From positions 1 to 64,000 of the forward strand of contig NZ_QRCB01000021.1 of NCBI RefSeq assembly GCF_009833095.1: a stretch of DNA of 64,000 bases. The letters are read 5' to 3'. Position numbers and translations under genes: made by a program. Shown piece after piece: positions 63,153 to 64,000 of this stretch (position 1 is its first letter; every line of letters begins with the position of its first letter). The notes beneath the pieces are model-generated. The model saw nothing but the letters and a program-made list of their open reading frames with translations. It ran no database searches and was not told where the DNA came from. Source of the stretch: Nitrosomonas sp. JL21. GTDB taxonomy: Bacteria; Pseudomonadota; Gammaproteobacteria; Burkholderiales; Nitrosomonadaceae.

Positions 63153-63899
63153 TTAAGCGCAGCATACTGTACAGCCGGGATCTTGAAGTACTCTGACGGT
63201 GCGCCAGTTCATCGTCAAACCATCCAGAATTTGCAGTCTTCCGTTCAAGCTTTGCCCGATATTCAACATTATTTTTAGTGTCTCGGCTGCTTGCATGCAG
63301 CCAATGATGCCCACCAGCGGAGAAAATACGCCCATGATGGCGCATGGCATGTCATCCTGATGTCCGCTATCGGGGTATAAGCAGTGATAGCACGGGCTAT
63401 GTGCTGCGCGTAAATCAAATACGCTGATCTGACCTTCGAAGCGTACCGCAGCTCCGGAAATCAATGGTTTCTTGTGAGTTACACAGGCCCGATTGATGGC
63501 ATGACGCGTGGTGAAGTTATCACTGGCATCTACCACCGCATCAACTTCAGCAATGAGCTGTAGCAGTCGTTCTGTATCGGCGCGCTCTTCGATCGCAGTG
63601 ACCTTGATGTCTGGATTGATGCGATGAAGGGCTTGCTGAGCGGAAATGGCTTTGGAAAAGCCGATGGAATCAGTATGATGAACGATCTGCCGCTGCAGGT
63701 TGGTCAGATCGACCTGATCATCATCACAGAGGATCAGGTCGCCGACGCCGCTGGCGGCCAGATATAATGCGGCCGGAGAACCCAGGCCGCCTGCTCCAAT
63801 AATTAGTACACGTGATCGATTGAGCTTTTCCTGGCCGGCAACATCGATTTGCGGTAACAGGATGTGGCGGCTGTACCGAAGGAGCTGATCGTCATTCAC
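63153..63899 (-). CDS. moeB: MoeB/ThiF-family adenylyltransferase
   Basis: 248 residues. The ATP-binding VLIIGAGGLGSPAALYLAAS, CDDDQVDLTNLQRQIVH and DASDNFTTRHAINRAC are typical. Zinc-binding CxxC pairs lie in SPCYHCLYP and near the C-terminus (GCTVC). It activates the C-terminus of a sulfur-carrier protein (MoaD or ThiS) by adenylation; MoeB and ThiF cannot be told apart safely here. Eleven bp downstream of the protease gene. Confidence 0.85.
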   Translation of the reverse strand: MNDDQLLRYSRHILLPQIDVAGQEKLNRSRVLIIGAGGLGSPAALYLAASGVGDLILCDDDQVDLTNLQRQIVHHTDSIGFSKAISAQQALHRINPDIKVTAIEERADTERLLQLIAEVDAVVDASDNFTTRHAINRACVTHKKPLISGAAVRFEGQISVFDLRAAHSPCYHCLYPDSGHQDDMPCAIMGVFSPLVGIIGCMQAAETLKIMLNIGQSLNGRLQILDGLTMNWRTVRVLQDPGCTVCCA

Positions 63900-63910
63900 G
63901 ATTTCCGGAA

Positions 63911-64000
63911 TCAGCTACCGGTTTCGGCACTTTTTTTCTCGGGCGATGAGGTAATGCCCTTGAAATAATTCATCGCCTGAATCAGCAACAGGTCTTCTGC
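63911..64000 (-). CDS. S41 C-terminal processing peptidase, 3' end (partial)
   Basis: Only the last 29 codons are in the window, translating to AEDLLLIQAMNYFKGITSSP and a short polar tail, ending TGA at 63911-63913. The DxxLxxAxNYLKG-like end is typical of CtpA-type S41 proteases, and these often precede moeB in betaproteobacteria. The call rests on this short tail and context. Confidence 0.55.
   Translation of the reverse strand, partial: AEDLLLIQAMNYFKGITSSPEKKSAETGS

Noticed and set aside
1..64000. tRNA genes, rRNA, CRISPR arrays, intact insertion sequences, prophage or toxin-antitoxin pairs
   Set aside because: Both strands were read for T-loop-like sequences, regular repeat-spacer patterns and transposase or integrase motifs; none was found.

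Overview
The window looks like chromosomal DNA of a betaproteobacterium, most likely of the Nitrosomonadaceae (Nitrosomonas-like). The clues are a di-haem cytochrome c peroxidase, a RoxA-like di-haem cytochrome, a Tat-exported multicopper oxidase, a DUF3579 gene, a SlmA-type regulator, the ribF-ileS-lspA order and moderate G+C. No ammonia-oxidation gene lies in the window, so the genus is an inference. No rRNA, tRNA, CRISPR array, intact transposase or prophage was recognised.

Layout. 0-5 kb: an HDOD-REC-GGDEF diguanylate cyclase, a DUF2325 protein, bacterioferritin, a HemP-like protein under a near-ideal Fur box, and an unusual protein joining two degenerate J domains, a zinc ribbon and a PilZ domain. 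5.4-7.4 kb: a sulfide-response group (BigR/SqrR-like repressor, TauE/SafE exporter, periplasmic DUF442 phosphatase-like protein). 7.5-18.3 kb: a P-type cation ATPase, a glycosyltransferase, cytochrome c peroxidase with a His-rich N-terminus, a glycine-zipper lipoprotein, two tiny very acidic proteins flanking an ADP-ribose pyrophosphatase, a 7TM diguanylate cyclase and a Na+/H+ antiporter-like protein. 18.4-24.0 kb: a three-gene heavy-metal RND efflux operon.

24.4-43.4 kb is a motility and c-di-GMP island. The late flagellar genes fliC-flaG-fliD-fliS-fliT-fliK-flhX-ycgR run leftward from a sigma28-type promoter. Divergently lie a sensor kinase / response regulator / diguanylate cyclase operon, a second diguanylate cyclase and an EAL-HDOD protein. 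Then comes a chemotaxis operon: CheZ-like gene, cheY, cheA, cheR, cheD, cheB, with its own candidate sigma28 promoter. The window holds four GGDEF proteins, all with GGEEF and an RxxD I-site, two PilZ receptors and only a catalytically degenerate EAL domain, so c-di-GMP synthesis and sensing predominate.

43.5-57.9 kb is envelope and redox accessory content: NlpC/P60 lipoprotein, alpha/beta hydrolase, RoxA-like cytochrome, putative aminopeptidase, chromate transporter, DUF2130 protein, multicopper oxidase, CapA-like protein and several secreted or membrane proteins of unknown role. 57.9-64 kb is a housekeeping block: lspA, ileS, ribF, slmA-like, moeB-like and the 3' end of an S41 protease gene.

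The clearest structure beyond genes is a family of about 110-145 bp intergenic repeats. At least six diverged copies occur (near 2.0, 3.0, 5.2, 5.8, 24.3 and 56.4 kb), two of them with terminal inverted repeats like a MITE. Other leads are the J-J-zinc ribbon-PilZ fusion, the CheZ-like protein and several palindromic operators.
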